NCBI GenBank assembly: GCA_015178975.1
Contig: WHVD01000213.1
Location: forward strand, 1-64,000
Reading direction: 5' to 3'
Source of the DNA: Hysterangium stoloniferum
Taxonomy: Eukaryota; Basidiomycota; Agaricomycetes; Hysterangiales; Hysterangiaceae
DNA: 64,000 nucleotides
Below are positions 31,293 through 41,582 of this stretch, in pieces. How positions within the stretch are numbered: position 1 is the stretch's first letter; every line of letters begins with the position of its first letter. Both the position numbers and the translations under genes were made by a program. Below the pieces are notes generated by a model, which was not told the DNA's origin, ran no database searches, and was given only the letters and a program-made list of their open reading frames with translations.

Positions 31293-32429
31293 TGTTCGAT
31301 GACAGCGTAAGGAAAACGGACAAGGTTTTATTTACGATGACTAAGCTACTGTAAAGTACGAAATAGCCGAGCGTAAAATGCATCAAAGGCTTGCAATACA
31401 ACATATTCTAACAATTCTGAGGGACCAATGTTGCAGACATTATAGGACCTGGCTCATATGAGTCTGGGACTTCCTGCTCACGCAAGCTTGAAACCACACA
31501 CAAGAGGGCACTTGAGAAGCTTCTCATCCTTCAGGGAGCTGTCCATGACCTTGAGACCAAACTCAATATTTCAGAAAAATGGACACTGGAGTCTCAAGAG
31601 TGGATTAGAGCACAAGAGATGGTCAATATGTATGAGTATCGTCGCACTATTGACCATCTTGAAGGTCTTGTGGTTGCTTGACTTTTTGAATTGTCCAAGG
31701 CACACCAAGCTGGGACAGGTGAGTCACTGACTATCATATAGTCCATCTTTACTGATACTCCTGTAGGTTATCATATCAGCAAAGCTATTAAGTCCCGTTC
31801 TGAGGCTATACGAAATGCAGTAAAGAAATACAATGTAGCTCCCTCAAAGCTCATCCCTCCCCGCCCATCTCTTGACATTGCAAAGATCCTGGATTACATC
31901 TATCTCACTGAGTTTGATCTCTTGTGGGATTCTCGAAACAGCCTTCCCACATTACCATGGTCACAGCCTGCTGAACGTGAGGCCACCAATGCTTATTTTA
32001 AGCTTCGACGATCACATGAAAAACTAAAATGTGTAGTTATTGAGGCTCGCCATTTACTTACCTGGACATATGATGAAGAGGCTATCCTTGAAGCAACAAT
32101 CAATGAACTCAATCAGTCAAACCCAGCTCTTGCTCATCAACGTTCAAAATGGTACAAGCTACTTACAGCAATTAACCAGATCCACAGAACACGTATTTAT
32201 GCAATGCATGCCCTTCCCAACTATACTGGTTCACGGACTCCTGGCATTCGTAAGGGTAATAGGTCAGCCTTGGAAAGTGCAGAGGTGGGAGGTGGAAGCT
32301 GTCAACCATATGAGTGGGAGGTGAGACGAGAAAAGCAGGAAGAGATAGATGAGGAGGAGACAAATCATCTGATTCTTGAATCCTTAGATACCACAATGCA
32401 TGCCATTAGTTTAGTGGAATAGAATTATT

Positions 32430-33333
32430 ATATTCACACATTCAGACAATTATATAACAATAAATTGAGCTACAGAGCTTATGATTGGGGAACCAAAAAT
32501 CTCACTCGAGTTGAGTCCCTGGATAATCCAACCAGACCAGACACGATTGCCTACAGGATCTTGCAAAATTGCCCAGTTATTGTCCACAATAGAGATCACC
32601 ACTAGGTTGTCAATTTCATTACCCTCTCAAGCATACTGATCAATGGCACACACTTACTCGTATAATTGAATCTTGACCCAATAATAACAACACCATGTCC
32701 AACCTCCGAGAAGGCATTGATGAGCTACTATCCTTGGGTAGCTCACCCACAGCTAATGCCTGTGGCTGTTATTTCATAAATGTATATATGATAACTGCTG
32801 TGGGCAATGTCTTTGGCAGAGGAACCCTAAGCCCTAAGCCTTTCATTCACACTGACATAGGTAAGTGAAACAAGTAGATCTATGACTTTGGGATTGGTGC
32901 ATATCTCATTCCCTCTCTGTCCTTATATAATGACATCATTATTAGCATTCACTGGATTTAAGTTCATGTGTTCTGGACAGGAGATATACCTCACTCACCA
33001 GCTCATCAACCTAAACCTCTACCAAGTTTGTAGACAGTGGTACATATACATTGGGGGCCCAGTAATATAAATCATGCCTGGTTTCAGTACAGCTCCAACA
33101 TTCTGAAAGCTTCAGTCCAAATGTTTCCCTCATATACTTATAATTATTTTCTTCAATATCTAATAATAACATTTTTGTTTGATAATCTATGATGAGTAAC
33201 AATTGTATTGCAAGTGGTACATCCTAGCGAACTGTGGGAAGAAACCTTGTTGGTAGCACAAATTCTCTCTTTGACTCCACCTAATTTTGACTCTTATACT
33301 ACATACTAATTCTTATTCTGACTGGATTCTGAG
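32430..33333. other. AT-rich spacer without a recognised gene
   Basis: Only short frames and no known motif. It separates the KDZ transposase end from the next gene-like region on the same strand. Confidence 0.4.
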
Positions 33334-34658
33334 ATGGACTTATCACATGCTAGTCAATTTTTGGTGAGGATGCACAAGAAGTATCTAGCTCCAAAACAGC
33401 ATACATGCACAAACAACCTTACTCGTGCCGATCACAAAGCTGGTGCAGAACATTGTAAGATCAGGACCACAGCTCTGTATCAAGATCTCAAGGCACACTG
33501 GAGAATGGAAGATCAAATTATTAAAGATATGGCAAAGAAACACAATCGAAAGGAAGAATGGATGTGACACCAGGTGATGTGTGCATCAAACTATGGCAAG
33601 ACACGCAAAATTACTAAGCATAATGCATGGCATCATGCACAAAGTCTTGTACAAAATGAAGGTATATATATTGTCTTTTTTTCCACATTGTCATGGTTGA
33701 CATCATAACAGGTCTTCTCCCAGGTCAGACACTTCGGCTGCAAGAGCTTGAAAATATTGCGAAGGGATCTAAAACTTGGCAGGAGATAGAAGACAGCATT
33801 ATGGTGGAGATGATCCAGTGTCTCGAGGAGAAGAGGCTGCTGAAAAATAAAGGACAAAGGTCTCGTCCACTGGCCCATATGAATGATGTGAAGACTACAT
33901 GCAAGAAAGTGGTCACTGAAGTATGTTGATCTGTAAACTTACAGCTGCATTAGCTAATCAGAGATATATACATATAGCTTAAGAACCTGTGACACCGGTG
34001 TGCAACATCATCATTCACCATTACAGTATGCACAGACACCAGTCACACAAATAATTATCCTATGAAACACCATGACGAAATCTCCCGAGAATTCATTGAA
34101 GTCTTGTTTGGGATGGATTTTGATGACTTTGCACTGAAGTTTGAGGCCTTTGCACTTCTACGGCTCAAAGGTAAATATTTATAATATATCAAACATCTCA
34201 TCTAATATCTATTGCCATCACAGGAGTTGCAAAGAATGCAAATGAGGGGGGGACACTTCTCAAACACATTGTATGTGCCATGGTTAGAAAAGGACTTCGT
34301 TAGTGAATATCAACTCAGGGGATGTGTTATTATTAACCTCACAGCAGGTAGGATAACAGAAAATGAATCCTTGGAGATGGAGTGGAAACACTATGACATG
34401 AAAATTGTGGAGTTGCATAGTGTCCAGCTTGTTTGCTGGCCTGTCAAGACTTTCGACCCCCATGTTCTCACCATCAGCGATTTGGAAGCATGTGTCGAGG
34501 CTCTTCAAGGTTCCGAACCGACTTGCTATTGGCACAAGATGAGTCCCCGGGAAATCACAGAACACCGAGAAAAGATTGCAAAGAAGATGGCCACAGGTGT
34601 GATAGTCAAGAAACCTCGCAAGAAATGCTCTGATGCCGGAGTCAAACGCAAGACTTAA
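33334..34658 (+). pseudogene. Uncharacterised gene downstream of the KDZ transposase, decayed
   Basis: I do not recognise the family. Segments in the same direction can be joined across plausible introns: 33334-33660 (MDLSHASQFLVRMHKKYLAP, then KYNAWHH), 33723-33920 (GQTLRLQELENIAKG, EIEDSIMVEMIQ) and 34080-34280 (EFIEVLFGMDFDDFALKFEA). The last, 34370-34658, has VQLVCWPVKTF, ISDLEACVEALQGSEPTCYW and a Lys/Arg-rich tail PRKKC...KRKT. A stop interrupts the first exon after RKEEWM, and frames shift later. The basic tail could be a nuclear signal. Position and strand suggest a second gene of the KDZ element, but this is inference. Confidence 0.5.
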
Positions 34659-34947
34659 GAGCGGGAGGGGGAAGATAGTGATGATAATGATGATAATAGT
34701 AAAAAAGAATGATGGGTGAAGGGCTGGGAAAAGGAAGTCAGATACTTTGAATAAAGTCCGGACTTTGGACAATGAGTAGTAGTTGAAAAATAATCACTCT
34801 CAAAAAATAAAAAATCCCTAGGTTTATCCATTGACAAATGTGTATTGATGTGTATTATAAGTGCCTAATAGTACTAGAATATGTTTACACGATGGTAGGA
34901 AAAAACAATGGAATTTTTCACAGACATTTAGGAAGTGCGGCTGCTGT

Positions 34948-36541
34948 TCACAAACTCCTTTGACAAATGCCTGAATACTAAGCTGAGGACATCATGCCAT
35001 CAGGACACGGAGTAATTCTAATGTGGATGTCGATATGGCAATTGAAGGATGATGAGGGGCATTTCCAAAGTAACCATGACGTGCCATGGTTACATTAAGG
35101 GGTGTTTGATCATCTAGAGGGAACATGACATCTTGACTCTCTAAAAACACAATGTCAACACAGATCAACAATGGAAATAGATCAATAAGTATACCAAAAA
35201 GATCAATAACAAGAATAGGACTATGCACCTCAACTTCTGGTATGACTTTGGGAGGTCCAGTATGCTCCCACTGAAGGTGAGCATCCACGAGCAAAGGGAG
35301 TATTAACGCCCATGCTGCATTTTGACGTTCGAGACGATCATGGCGATCACGGATATCAGATGTTCTACATAATAGGCCAAGCAATAAGTTAGAGAAAATT
35401 TAAAGGAGTAAAACATACTAACTTGATATAATGGACATGATTGGATTCCATATCACGTATACTATCTTCTAACTCACGATAAATCTCATCCGGTTTATCA
35501 CTCACATCAGTAACCCAATCCCCATCATCGTCATTCTCCACTACATCCATAGAGTCCACAGCATCCATACCAACTGCACCACTCCGAGAAGTTGGTGGAG
35601 GGGGAGGTGAAAGGGTTGGCACACTGACCCCATGCTCTCGCAATACTTCTCGTTCAATCACAGTCGAACCTGGATAGATGGAGGTAAGCAAGAGTTAATA
35701 TAGCTAAAAAGATACATACTTTCTATCATAGCTTTGCATCGAACCCTAAGGTCAGCCTGTGCTTGAACTATATCGTGGGGACCTCGAGTGGTCTGCACTA
35801 CCTGTCCAGTTTCATTATCAACCTCAAATGACATTACCTTACGTGAAGTAGATTTGGTCTTGGAAGCCTTGGGCATTGTAAAAGGGATAGGGAGTGATGA
35901 AAAGAGGGGGTGAGTGATATCAGCAGTGTGGAGGACTCACGTGAAGTAACGTCATGTCACGCGTTTGTTGGTGCAGTTCAACACTTCCTGCTTCGGTACA
36001 AGTATACAGTCCATATGTAACATCAATTGGTTGGGCCAATAATAATTTTATAAAATGAGAAATGTAGATACATGTATGAATAATAAGCTTTTCACACACT
36101 AAATCTCAACCAATTTTCTTTTGGGATCCTCGGTCTGCAAGCTTGTCATTATTTATTGAAAATGGACATAATAAACAAGTAATAGTACTTGAATATGTTT
36201 ACACGAGGTAGGAAAAAAACAATGGAATTTTTCGTGGACATTTAGGAAGTGCAGCTGCCGTCACCGTCGGCGACGACGACGACACGCAATGATGAGCGCT
36301 GGGGTTTGGGACGTGAGTGACATGGTGGCTGATGGTCACGTTGGACCATGGTCACAAAGCCAGCACATGGGTGTAACCGGGAGGATGGTGAGGGGCGAGG
36401 TAAAATTTTTTAGGTAAGGCCAGAGGTATTCATAGTATTATTTGTGGTATATGTCTCTCACTGTGAGACATACCCAGTTAGGCGGGTCAGCTGGGGTGTC
36501 AGTCCGTGCTACTTAGGTAAGGTATGGTGGGTCCATTAGGT
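34948..36541. repeat. 1.59-kb dispersed direct repeat, copy 2 (partner 7423-9002)
   Basis: Near-identical to 7423-9002 with small indels (for example an extra GGG near 35100 and ACTGAC near 35623). An approximately 80-bp segment of its upstream part (36178-36256) is repeated directly at 34867-34946, so copy 2 is bracketed by short direct repeats, which copy 1 is not. The right end passes into reverse-orientation family 3' flank (ACAGAACATTCATAAGTATGGA). Confidence 0.88.
35000..35876 (-). pseudogene. KDZ transposase N-terminal half, copy 2
   Basis: Same exons as copy 1: exon 1 from the ATG at 35876 (MPKASKTKSTSRK...RGPHDIVQAQADLRVRC, open here), an acidic Pro-rich exon 35691-35435, then RTSDIRDRHDRLE through LPLLVDAHLQWEHTGPP and MARHGYFGNAPHHPSIAIS (35384 to about 35000). 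After the start of the next exon (FVKG) the sequence switches to the 80-bp direct repeat, so mid region and core are absent. In exon 1 this copy keeps the Arg codon that is a stop in copy 1. It encodes at most a transposase N-terminal fragment. Confidence 0.8.
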
Positions 36542-37080
36542 GCACAGAACATTCATAAGTATGGAGTCGTGCCAAAATAACAACCTTTGGCGCTAGATCG
36601 GAGTGAACCACCTATGCCGCACGTCCAACATGCCTGGAAGTTTTGACGGTCATAGTTCAGAGTGCCGCACAATCCCTGGCTTGCCAGGAGCAGTTCAGCA
36701 CTCAACGTCCAGCCGAGCGTATGAAGAACACGCATGCTCATTTCTCTTACGACGACTTGATCGTCTTTTCTTCTCGACTGTCTTTCACTCTCTGTCATAT
36801 CAACATTCGTTTACTTCTATTTCTCATCATTTTACCCACCCACCTGCCCTCTTTTGGGTTCTAATTACTGCCAGCGTCAATCTGTATTTATACATTTAGC
36901 GAATAAGACTCTGTTCGAGCACTGGCAGGATCAGATATCTTGTGTGTGATAATTGTCATCAGGTACCAATGGTCAGATCTATTATAGGGGCTTGAAAGCT
37001 GTTGAGGTGCGTTTTTTTTTTCTTTATGTATTTTATTTAACAACTCTATTAGACTTGAGGTGTTAGCACATGGAATTCTC
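36542..37080. other. Junction region: short family 3'-flank fragment, then unassigned sequence
   Basis: 36541-36600 resembles the reverse complement of the family 3' flank (around 61770-61810). The rest is C/T-rich with no recognised frame; it may hold the promoter of the coiled-coil gene that follows. Confidence 0.35.
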
Positions 37081-37659
37081 TCACTTGTGATTCAGGTCTT
37101 TTCACCACCATCTCAGGTCATTTGGATTCTGTGGCAGCTCTCAAAAAACTGGCGGAGGAAACAAGGGAATCTGATTGCAAGAAAGTGAAACTGGTATGTT
37201 GTTCTTGATATTATATCTTTATTCTACTCACTTTTTTTAGGCAGCCAAAGCTCAGCTAGCTTGAACTTGCATGATGCAATGATGAAGGGCCATTCACACC
37301 GATCCCTGAAAAGGTGCAGTCAGGACGATCTTTTTTCAGCCACAGGGCATTCTGACATAGCACAGGAAGACTCCTCTGGCTCTGGCATATCAATGTTGAC
37401 AAGCTGACACACTTCGAAGAGCAAAAAACGCCATGAAGACACACTCGAGTCAATTATCGGCCTCATTTGTACTTCAGTGGATGCGAGGGAGGTTATGATC
37501 AGTGAGCAACGCAAGCAGACAGAAGCATTCGTTCTGGAGGCGCGTGCAGCACGAGAGGAGGCACATGCAGCACGAGAGGAGGCACATGCAGCACGACTTG
37601 CCAGTGATGAGATTGTGAAGTCACTCATTGATGTGTTGAGACAGGGTTTGTTGGGATGA
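37080..37659 (+). pseudogene. Coiled-coil C-terminal end, possibly the Myb/SANT-type partner of a Harbinger element
   Basis: Readable pieces are HLDSVAALKKLAEETRESDC (about 37115-37190) and, after stops, a clean frame 37477-37659. The latter has ISEQRKQTEAF and three imperfect 9-residue repeats (REEAHAA), ending SDEIVKSLIDVLRQGLLG. Heptad-like spacing suggests a coiled coil. Two-gene PIF/Harbinger transposons pair a DDE transposase with a Myb/SANT-like protein, and Harbinger transposase remnants lie right beside this on the opposite strand, so that role is plausible. No Myb domain itself is visible. Confidence 0.4.
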
Positions 37660-37786
37660 TGTTTGTTTTTCTCCATTTTCTTGTGATTTTATCATAGTCG
37701 GTTTTCTCAATAATATTTTGTATACAAAAAAGATAAAAGAAACTTGTTTTATTGTGAGGAATACAATGGAATACAACAGAGTTAAA

Positions 37787-38116
37787 TTAATCATGAAAAT
37801 ATATATCTACAGTTGGTGGCATGCAACCATAACAAATAGATGTTTGATTCGGAGTGAGACATGCATGGACGTTGCACAATAGGACACCAATGCGATACAT
37901 TGTTCCACACTGTGTCCCCAATATGTTCTGCTTCGCAACTGAATTGAGAAATGGCCAGTCCTGAAGGATGAGGCCAAATCCATGCTCCACTGAAATGTGC
38001 ACCCTACCCATTGCCGTGTTCCATGCACGCTGTTCTTCAGAGAGTGGTGCAACTGCAGTGTATGAGCTCACCATGACTGGTGTAATGTATTCAGGGGATT
38101 CTCTTAGATAGCTCAA
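37787..38116 (-). pseudogene. PIF/Harbinger (DDE_Tnp_4) transposase, C-terminal part
   Basis: A clean frame of 109 residues contains AWNTAMGRVHISVEHGFGLI, LQDWPFLNS, MYRIGVLLCNVHACL and a PPTVDIYF end. In HARBI1-like transposases, the R-V-x-(I)SVE-x-GFG motif carries the last acidic residue of the DDE triad; E is retained. The rest of the same transposase lies at 39480-40290 on the same strand, separated by about 1.36 kb of inserted DNA. Confidence 0.8.
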
Positions 38117-39479
38117 TATATGCTATAGTGTCACAGAGCTTCAACAATAAAACAAGCAAAGGTCCAGTAATTTAAATACTGATAGATTAATGAGCTGTGC
38201 TATGAAGCTTAAACAACTCAAATCAATGCTTATTTTGATTATTGAAAGGTTCAATAGAACTGTGTATGACTCTTTTAGCAAATACAAGAACTATTCCTTG
38301 AGAATAGGGGCTGGAAGCTGAATATATGCGCAGTAACTTGGCAGAGATTTGATATAAGAGCTTCGGATTTTTGTATGCTTATTTGTAACTATTAATAGTT
38401 ATTTAACAAGGTGTTAAATAATTTATTAATAGAGAAAATAATATGTATTGGATTATCTGAGTGCTTGTACTTGATTAATTCAATAAACTTAGGGCTGGGC
38501 CTTGAGTAATCTAGTATTGGCAGGGATTTCAGTAAGGATACTTAGATACTTATTAGGTTTATTATCTAATTAATAAGCCTAAAGGGTAGCTGTGAGGCTG
38601 GGGAACTTAGATGATTAGCTAAGTTCAAGAGTTGCTGACAAAGATTCAAGATGCTGCAAGTGTAGGTGCTTGCAGTGAGTGTATCAGACTAAGGCTATTA
38701 TTGTCCTTAGGATGATTAGATAAGCTTCTGAGCTGTGCAGTAAAATGTGTGAGATAGATTGGTTTTATTGGAAACTTGGCCCTCCTTATATACATTTTGC
38801 TAACTCAATGATTAGCTAACTATTTAGTTTATGAGGTCATTAGTGAGATCATAATGACCTCACATTCTACTCATTATTTACCCTTTGTTTAACATGTGAT
38901 TCCCTTCTCTGAGACAAGGGTTCTAACCTCTTGCTTGAACATGAAGGTTCAAGGCTGCAGTCCCGGGACGGGAGCAAACGATGAGTCGGCGGAACCTAAT
39001 AATGCCTCGGGTAGTCACATTCGTGACTTGTGTGACTCGGGTAGTCACATTCGTGACCTTTGTGACATCCCGACACTGGAGGCTTATGTAATACGTCACA
39101 TGACTCCAAAAATGCGCAAACTAGGCTGCACAAGGTGCCGAAAGGTAATAACTAAGTAAATAAAATATAAATAATTAGTTAAAAATTATAACAAATTAAC
39201 TAAGATATAATAGCATAATATGAGTTCATATATGCTATTATTATGTGAAGTTAAAAGGAATAGAGCCTATATTTCACAATAAAAATATAATAAAAATACA
39301 AAAAATTCGAGAAAATATTAATAAATTCAAAGAAAATTAAGAGAAAATTATGAGATAAAGCTGATACCTCACAACTGGACTTGTGCCATATGCCAAATCT
39401 TCATAGATCTGAAAGTATCGGCACTCAGGGGGGTCATCTAAAGTCGATCCTGGTTGGATCGCCTTCTGCTCTAACATCA
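38117..39479. other. Insertion splitting the Harbinger gene; includes an LTR-like segment 38412-38894
   Basis: AT-rich DNA with one segment starting TGTTAAATAATTT and ending GTTTAACA (483 bp), LTR-like in its ends and followed by CG-containing sequence. No coding frame or target duplication is evident. A 30-bp unit (CTCGGGTAGTCACATTCGTG...) is tandemly duplicated at 39006-39065. 39180-39360 is extremely AT-rich. Confidence 0.4.
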
Positions 39480-40290
39480 CTAGACTCCCACATCATTTTG
39501 AGGGGCACGAAATGGTCCACTGAGATGTACCATTAGCCTGTTGGGGGCTACAATGCCTTGGAACTTCATACCATGGCACTTCTTGTAGCCAGTGTACACA
39601 AGCTCCTGAAATTCACCTGGTCGACAGGTGGGACGGATTGTGCAATTGATGAAGCCGAATATTGTAGATGTGGGTGCTCCAAAGTTATGAATGGCTTCGG
39701 CATATTCTTGAAGATGATCTGGGTTGACAACCCCTTCAGTATCCCAGTCTAGTAGATGATCCCACCTGTTGTTGAGAAATTTCGCTGTGGAGTTGATGAG
39801 ATCAGAGATGACACCCTGCGACAAGTTATATTTGGCAGATAGAGCCCACTGGTCCTCTGGGCTATGCAATCATGCACAAAGAAGTGTGAATGCCTCGACA
39901 GCAGTGGCTTTGTTGCAGTTAGGAGTGATAAGGGGATCTGGGATCTCAAGGATTTGGCTCAATAGTATGAGCTCATCTGCTGTGAATCTATATAAATACG
40001 TTAGCAATGGTCATCAAATCAAAATATATCCATACACACCTGAATGCCCAAAGACACCCCAGCCGCCCAAGCCTGTTCAGATAGTCCACAGTAATCCTCT
40101 CTCCTCCCTGATCTGGTGGAGGTCATTGCTTGGGTAGTGCAGAAATGGTTGCAAGAGTTGCAACATTGGCTGTATCGTCAAGTTGAAGTTGGATAGTGGG
40201 GAACAAAATGGGTGATGGTGAGAGGCTGTGCTGTGCAACATTGGATAAAGACATTGGCAATAGTACTGGCAATGAGGGCCTTCTGTCACC
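39480..40290 (-). pseudogene. PIF/Harbinger (DDE_Tnp_4) transposase, N-terminal and first catalytic part
   Basis: From 40000 downwards: ADELILLSQILEIPDPLI, then WALSAKYNLSQGVISDLINS, HLQEYAEAIHNFGAP, FGFINCTIRPTCRPG and VYTGYKKCHGMKFQGIVAPN. It ends HLSGPFRAPQNDVGV at the insertion point. In active relatives the first catalytic Asp sits in a GF(I/V)DGT motif; here it reads GFINCT, so Asp is replaced by Asn and the enzyme should be inactive. A stop also lies before the 39869 frame. The second Asp (PQND) is present. Confidence 0.8.
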
Positions 40291-40299
40291 TGGAGAGTG

Positions 40300-41203
40300 T
40301 TTTTCTCAATGGTCTTGACTGCATGACAGACATAATTATGCTACAACTAATGTTGAATACTAGGTACCACAGGCGACAATATTATCCAACATAATATCGG
40401 ATCAAAAAATGCTAATATATATTAGTTGCAAATACTCTCTAATAATGTCAGTCCCAGCCCATGATGATTCCTTTGCCTTAGACAGTATGTATACATATAG
40501 GCAGTATACCTGGTGATGTTGCACTAGATATATAACAAAGATTGAATATTGCTATGAAATCAGCTGAGTTTGGTCAAAAAGAGAGGTTAGATGATGTTGA
40601 TCATGAGTCTACAATGATATTGCTGCCTTGTGCAGCTTTTATATGTATCTAGTCAGTGATTGGACTATACATATATGTGATGGAGGCTGGATATGGTCAG
40701 GATGTTGGAAGGGAGATCAGCTGAGAATATAATATACTATAGAGACTGTAAGTCCCTAAACCAAGGAGCAGAGACTGAATGGGTGGGACTTGCCTTCAGT
40801 TTATATGCTGCACCATTACAAACTATGCAGCTGTCCTAATTTAAAATGAATTTGTGACTTCAGGATGGGCCAGGAATAGGATTAGAAGAGGAATGAAGCT
40901 GCAGCTCAGGAAATCTGAAGGTATTCAATGGGCCGAAATAGGAAGGGAATGGGTGGTTTTTCTGTAGAGAGAAGTTTAAATGCAATGTGATGTAACACAA
41001 TATTCAGATTGGATTGCAAATACTATTTCTCCATATAGATAGAGGAGTTATTTTAATAACAATCCAGAGATATAACAAGGATGCAAGGGATATATGTTAA
41101 GCTCAGGTGTTACTGGGCAGGAATAAACTAAGGCATGGGGAAAACCTGCAGAAGTTCCAAGGCAGATAGGACTTGGCTTCATCGCATGTGTTGTGCTCTT
41201 GTA
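40300..41203. other. Decayed LTR-like DNA without genes
   Basis: No frame of interest. Two degenerate copies of the conserved LTR box occur (GGACTTGCCTTCAGTTTATA near 40787 and GGACTTGGCTTCATCGCATG near 41168), suggesting at least two eroded LTRs. Confidence 0.4.
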
Positions 41204-41582
41204 TTGTTATGACTGGAAATCCCGCCAGACTCCGGGCACTAACTTATACGCACCTGCACCCTATATGCACCCATTATCAGTTTACCGGAATTCCCACCGG
41301 ATTCCATACATCAGACTCATCTACGTTCATCTTCGTTACATTGTGTTTCAGTCACCAGAATACTCACCAGACTCCGTCTCTGTCTATATCCGACCTCGTC
41401 CCACACGTCAGTCACCGGACCCCGCTCAGAAAACCCATCACCTCTCTAACAGAGCCCCGTTCCCATTTTAGTCAAATGACCTGTCACGATTCAGACTCTG
41501 CTCCCACTCCATTTCCCGTTATGGTTTATGATTGTCACTATTCGGACTCCACTCCATTCCATCCCATTCCTAACACCAAATT
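41204..41582 (+). repeat. Gypsy LTR family B, 5' portion only
   Basis: Starts TGTTATGACTGG and is collinear with the first 380 bp of the LTRs at 48710 and 52460, up to CCTAACACCAAATT. It then switches directly into Gypsy RNase H coding sequence on the opposite strand. Confidence 0.8.

Larger units (their letters stand above)
29964..31413 (-). mobile_element. Gag-only LTR retrotransposon (TR-GAG type), 1450 bp, with target duplication
   Basis: Two 121-bp LTRs (29964-30084 and 31293-31413) start TGTTCGATG and end TTCTAACA in plus-strand text, differing at a couple of bases. Target duplication ATTCT is at 29959-29963 and 31414-31418. The only coding sequence is a complete Gag on the minus strand. 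The minus-strand 5' LTR is followed at once by GGTTATGGGCCC (31281-31292), and GTGGGCG precedes the 3' LTR as a purine-rich tract. No protease, integrase or RT is present, so it must depend on a copia-type partner. Confidence 0.93.
28830..32422 (+). pseudogene. KDZ transposase: catalytic core and C-terminal region, split by an LTR element
   Basis: 29085-29160 encodes FDETGLFLSVCRHGVALVMC. After a short intron come KYALAVTNELI, MIGYDIGCRFSKT, FCVGSFHGHAHCRLCKIDWHP, GLEDFETCE and SNALASSTRHASIFHWRQ (to about 29565). After a frameshift follow NYVQALNNISSISDML and LKKELPENTMHIEY (29638-29871). This is the RNase-H-like core of Kyakuja-Dileera-Zisupton transposases. The C-terminal helical part resumes at about 31414 (LETKLNISEKWTLESQEW, a YRRTIDHLEGLV motif) and ends near 32422 after AEREATNAYFKLRRSHEKL. 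The 1450-bp element 29964-31413 interrupts it, and there are stops and frameshifts. The N-terminal CxC region is not in place here; related copies lie at 6866-8342 and 35000-35876 on the other strand. Confidence 0.85.
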
